Shown here piece by piece: positions 6,896-8,887 of a stretch of DNA of 8,887 bases. The DNA is from Deltaproteobacteria bacterium. GTDB lineage: Bacteria; Desulfobacterota; Syntrophia; Syntrophales; Smithellaceae. The notes under the pieces are model-generated. The model made no database searches. It was not told the DNA's origin and was given only the letters and a program-made list of their open reading frames with translations. The stretch is from assembly GCA_011046295.1 (NCBI GenBank), contig DSAV01000100.1, positions 1 through 8,887 of the forward strand, written 5' to 3'. The position numbers and the translations under genes were made by a program. The stretch's first letter is position 1. Each line of letters starts with the position of its first letter.

Positions 6896-8206
6896 TTAAT
6901 CGAGTTCATCTTCGATGCGGATCAGCATCGTATTGTCCATCACGATATCGAGTTTATCTATTACCTTCAGGGCTTGACGCACATTCTTTTCTCTTGCTTC
7001 ATAAGTGGTCATGACAATCGGTACAGCGCTGTTTTCAAACCTGGCTTTTTGAATTACCGTGGCAATACTTATATAATTTTCACCCAGGATGCCGGATATT
7101 TTGGAAAGAACTCCCGGCCGGTCTACCGCGGAAAAGCGAAAATAATACTTTGTTTCCACTTCTTCCATGGGAATCAGTTTGATATCCCCCATTACCGATT
7201 CGTCTATCGAGCGCAGAGGAACCCTTCCGGATATTCCTTTCATAATGTTGCGGGCGACGTCCACAATGTCACTGAATACAGCGCTCGCGGTAGGCATCAT
7301 GCCCGCTCCCTGTCCGAAAAGAAAAACCGGTCCGGAAGCGTCGCCGACAATGTTAAAGGCATTATTATTCTGAGTGACATTAGACAGCAGATGCGCGGAA
7401 GAAATCATAGTCGGATGAATACGCGCTTCCACCGCGTCGTTTTTGAGCATGGCAATAGCCAGAAGTTTTATCCGGTAGCCAAGTTCCTTGGCAAAGGCGA
7501 TATCCTCTCTGGTTATTTTGGTTATTCCTTCCACGTATATATCATCAAGATTTACTTTTTTACCGTAAGCCAGCGAAAGAATTATCGCCATCTTGTGCGC
7601 GGTATCCATGCCTTCGATATCGAAAGTGGGGTCAGCTTCGGCAAAACCGAGTTTCTGCGCTTCCTTCAGGACGGCATCAAACATTTCTCCTTCTTCGGTC
7701 ATCTTGGTTAAAATAAAATTAGCAGTTCCGTTAAGAATGCCCCAAAGAGAATCAATCCTGTTTGCCGCGAGAGATTCTTTCAGCGTTTTTATTATCGGAA
7801 TAGTGCCGCCGACGCTGGCTTCGAATCCGATATCGACGTTTTTTTTGTGTGCCGCCTGAAAAATTTCGTTGCCGTGCCTGGCCAGAAGCGCTTTGTTGGC
7901 GGTGACCACGTGTTTTCCCTGATTAATTGCTTCCAGCAATAAGGTGCGAGCCGGTTCATAACCGCCGATTAATTCAATGACAATGGAAATATCCTTGTCG
8001 TTGATTATCTCCCGCGCGTCTGTAGTCATCTGATATTTATCGGTTTTTACACAACGGGGGGTGGATATATCTATATCGGCGATTTTCTTCAATATCAGTT
8101 CGGCGCCGAGCTTCTGCGTAATCAACTCCTTATTTTGCTGCAGAAGCTTTACCACACCGGTGCCGATATTACCCAAACCGATTAATCCGATGTTGATTTT
8201 TTCCAT
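6896..8206 (-). CDS. hom: Homoserine dehydrogenase with C-terminal ACT domain
   Basis: A 436-residue monofunctional enzyme reducing aspartate-4-semialdehyde to homoserine with NAD(P)H, the branch point to threonine and methionine. Seen: Rossmann motif GLGNIG at 10-15; TANKALL with catalytic Lys105; GFEASVGGTIPII (127-139); GILNGTANFILTKM (156-169); EADPTFDIEGMDTAHK with the second catalytic Lys205; and an ACT domain at about 354-430 (FSAVDRPGVLSKI, then ISIATVIQK), the usual site of feedback control by threonine. No aspartokinase domain is fused. ATG at 8204-8206 gives MEKINIGLIGLGNIG, as expected. It is the first gene of the minus-strand operon, 49 bp from the predicted -10 box. The leader is too short for a leader peptide or a large riboswitch. 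Confidence 0.96.
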   Translation of the reverse strand: MEKINIGLIGLGNIGTGVVKLLQQNKELITQKLGAELILKKIADIDISTPRCVKTDKYQMTTDAREIINDKDISIVIELIGGYEPARTLLLEAINQGKHVVTANKALLARHGNEIFQAAHKKNVDIGFEASVGGTIPIIKTLKESLAANRIDSLWGILNGTANFILTKMTEEGEMFDAVLKEAQKLGFAEADPTFDIEGMDTAHKMAIILSLAYGKKVNLDDIYVEGITKITREDIAFAKELGYRIKLLAIAMLKNDAVEARIHPTMISSAHLLSNVTQNNNAFNIVGDASGPVFLFGQGAGMMPTASAVFSDIVDVARNIMKGISGRVPLRSIDESVMGDIKLIPMEEVETKYYFRFSAVDRPGVLSKISGILGENYISIATVIQKARFENSAVPIVMTTYEAREKNVRQALKVIDKLDIVMDNTMLIRIEDELD

Positions 8207-8254
8207 CTTCTTTGCCTGAAATCCGTTTTTTTACGGTAATTTAAAGTGACATTA

Positions 8255-8282
8255 TGTATAACAAATTAGGCTCTTTTGTCAA
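8255..8282 (-). promoter_or_regulatory. Sigma70-type promoter of the hom operon
   Basis: On the minus strand a perfect -35 box TTGACA (8277-8282) is followed after 16 bp by TATACA (8255-8260), close to TATAAT. Transcription would begin near 8248, leaving a leader of about 42 bases before the hom ATG. No comparable promoter was noticed between the downstream genes. The hom leader also holds a tiny hairpin, CCGT/ACGG at about 8223-8236. Confidence 0.6.
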
Positions 8283-8302
8283 ATAGATATAAAAATTGAC
8301 AA
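8276..8302. repeat. Inverted repeat overlapping the hom -35 box
   Basis: TTGTCAA (8276-8282) and TTGACAA (8296-8302) form 7-bp inverted arms whose starts are 20 bp apart, about two helical turns. One arm is the -35 box itself. The geometry would suit a dimeric regulator, but the rest of the region is A/T-rich and the match may be chance. Confidence 0.35.
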
Positions 8303-8360
8303 GATTGTTTTTTCTTCAAAATTTGTCTTTGGAAAAAATGTTCGGAGAAAAAAACAGTGT

Positions 8361-8729
8361 TTATTTTGGAGTGCCGTAATCGCGCTTCACGGTGATCGGT
8401 TCATCGACAACACCCGCGTAAAAAACGATGATTTCCGCGGTTTTATTGCCTTCATTTTTCCCGTAGTGCCATTTATCGACGACCTCGACAATTGAATCCC
8501 CAGCTTTAAGGTGAAGGATTTTGTTATTATCCGTGATGACGGTTAATTCGCCATTGAGTAATACGCCAGCGTTGATTGCCGGATGCCTGTGCATTTCCAG
8601 TTTCGCACCGGCGGGAATCTTTATTCTCAAAATGGTAACTTCCGGCTGACCTTGATGATAAGCAGGCAAATTCTCTCCATCCCAGCTGACGGTTGATTTT
8701 GCTAAGGTTTCAACATAGACATTATTCAC
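8361..8729 (-). CDS. Small cupin-domain protein, former lipoprotein truncated at its 5' end
   Basis: From the GTG at 8727-8729 it reads 122 residues forming one cupin_2 beta-barrel: IPAGAKLEMHRHP with His47 and His49, then VLLNGELTVI, AGDSIVEV and His88 in KWHYGKNEG. Three His suit a metal site, but Asn53 stands where the usual Glu ligand is expected. Upstream, the same frame continues to 8768 as VIFILLNAACSGK, a hydrophobic signal core and lipobox-like LNAAC. The protein was therefore probably exported and lipid-anchored in the envelope. The frame then hits TAA at the boundary of the IS30-like element, so the native start Met and basic N-region are gone. GTG is only a fallback start with no clear ribosome site; any product would be cytoplasmic. 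Substrate and role are unknown. It is probably best treated as a disrupted gene. Confidence 0.75.
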   Translation of the reverse strand: MNNVYVETLAKSTVSWDGENLPAYHQGQPEVTILRIKIPAGAKLEMHRHPAINAGVLLNGELTVITDNNKILHLKAGDSIVEVVDKWHYGKNEGNKTAEIIVFYAGVVDEPITVKRDYGTPK

Positions 8730-8768
8730 TTTACCGCTACAGGCAGCGTTTAAAAGAATAAATATAAC
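8730..8768 (-). pseudogene. Remnant of the cupin signal peptide with lipobox
   Basis: Thirteen codons directly in frame with the cupin read VIFILLNAACSGK. The hydrophobic run followed by N-A-A-C fits a signal peptidase II site, with the Cys encoded at 8739-8741. The start codon and basic residues expected just upstream are replaced by the element's sequence. Confidence 0.7.
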
Positions 8769-8820
8769 TTAGACTCAAGAATCTAGCGCAACACTTTGGT
8801 ATCCTATTTTGGATATTGAA

Positions 8821-8826
8821 GGGAGG
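8821..8826 (+). promoter_or_regulatory. Shine-Dalgarno sequence of the transposase
   Basis: GGGAGG lies 8 bp before the ATG at 8835-8837. It fixes the start of the partial transposase. Confidence 0.65.
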
Positions 8827-8834
8827 CGTTAGAG

Positions 8835-8887
8835 ATGGAAGGTGTAAGTTATCGGCGATTGGGGCTTAATGAGCGGGAGGAGATCAG
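8835..8887 (+). CDS. IS30-family transposase, N-terminal fragment (continues past the window)
   Basis: Only 17 complete codons are present: MEGVSYRRLGLNEREEI. The Y-R-R-L-x-L-x-E-R-E-E-I pattern is the opening of the helix-turn-helix (HTH_38-type) DNA-binding domain at the start of IS30-family transposases, whose DDE catalytic domain would follow beyond the right edge. Such enzymes cut and join the element's ends by a copy-out route. The gene has a strong ribosome site and faces away from the cupin gene it interrupts. Confidence is limited by the fragment's length; other proteins share this N-terminal HTH. Confidence 0.7.
   Translation, partial: MEGVSYRRLGLNEREEI

Larger units (their letters stand above)
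8769..8887 (+). mobile_element. Left end of an IS30-like insertion sequence, cut by the window edge
   Basis: Cupin signal-peptide coding ends at about 8768, and about 66 bp later an IS30-type transposase begins pointing rightward. The 8769-8800 segment (starting TTAGACTCAAG, then GAATCTAGCGCAACAC) is the expected place for the terminal inverted repeat. The partner repeat lies outside the window, so the exact boundary is inferred from where the host reading frame breaks, to within a few bases. Confidence 0.65.

Noticed and set aside
6974..7711. Long plus-strand frame opposite hom (245 codons)
   Set aside because: It is a shadow of the conserved homoserine dehydrogenase coding strand, with no family features of its own.
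8223..8236. Attenuator or riboswitch in the hom leader
   Set aside because: The leader is about 42 bases with only a 4-bp stem (CCGT/ACGG), too little for a known amino-acid riboswitch or leader peptide.
8341..8360. Palindrome AAACAGTGTTT after the cupin stop as a terminator
   Set aside because: The arms meet with a single-base centre, so they cannot form a hairpin loop; T-runs nearby are common in this AT-rich gap.

Overview
The window looks like a piece of a bacterial chromosome, most likely from an anaerobic deltaproteobacterium (Desulfobacterota; a syntroph-like lineage is possible). This is an inference. It rests on the run homoserine dehydrogenase, archaeal-type phosphoglycerate mutase, YbgC-type thioesterase, membrane-anchored TPR protein, and on an oxygen-sensitive ferredoxin-linked indolepyruvate oxidoreductase. 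No rRNA, tRNA or CRISPR was seen, and no taxonomic marker settles the point.

Left edge (1-951). Bases 1-115 look like the terminal part of an insertion sequence, probably IS21-like: a hairpin followed by two copies of a ~22-bp terminal repeat. It abuts the last ~46 codons of a GGDEF (diguanylate cyclase) gene whose front is missing. Directly after that stop codon lies a decayed VTT/TVP38-type (SNARE-associated, DedA-like) membrane protein gene. It can be followed to base 951 only by changing frame several times and passing two stop codons. Bases 952-1165 are AT-rich and hold no gene, only small repeats.

Core (1166-8206, all minus strand). Seven tightly packed genes appear to form one transcription unit read right to left: hom, apgM, a YbgC-like thioesterase, a TPR membrane protein, iorA, iorB and a cysteine-free (type II) DnaJ/CbpA-like co-chaperone. 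Gaps are 14-61 bp, with one 8-bp overlap. A good sigma70-type promoter lies just upstream of hom. The unit joins threonine/methionine biosynthesis, glycolysis/gluconeogenesis, acyl-CoA hydrolysis and ferredoxin-dependent aryl-pyruvate oxidation. The last two fit together in principle, since IorAB makes acyl-CoA esters and the thioesterase family hydrolyses such esters, but this link is inference.

Right edge (8361-8887). A small minus-strand cupin gene was probably a secreted lipoprotein. Its signal peptide is still readable back to a lipobox-like LLNAAC, then stops abruptly where another mobile element begins. That element carries the start of an IS30-like transposase, running off the right edge on the plus strand. 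Both ends of the window are therefore mobile-element boundaries that each interrupt a host gene, while the metabolic operon between them is intact. I found no convincing new defence, secretion or biosynthetic system; the most informative signals are the two insertion scars and the decayed membrane protein gene.
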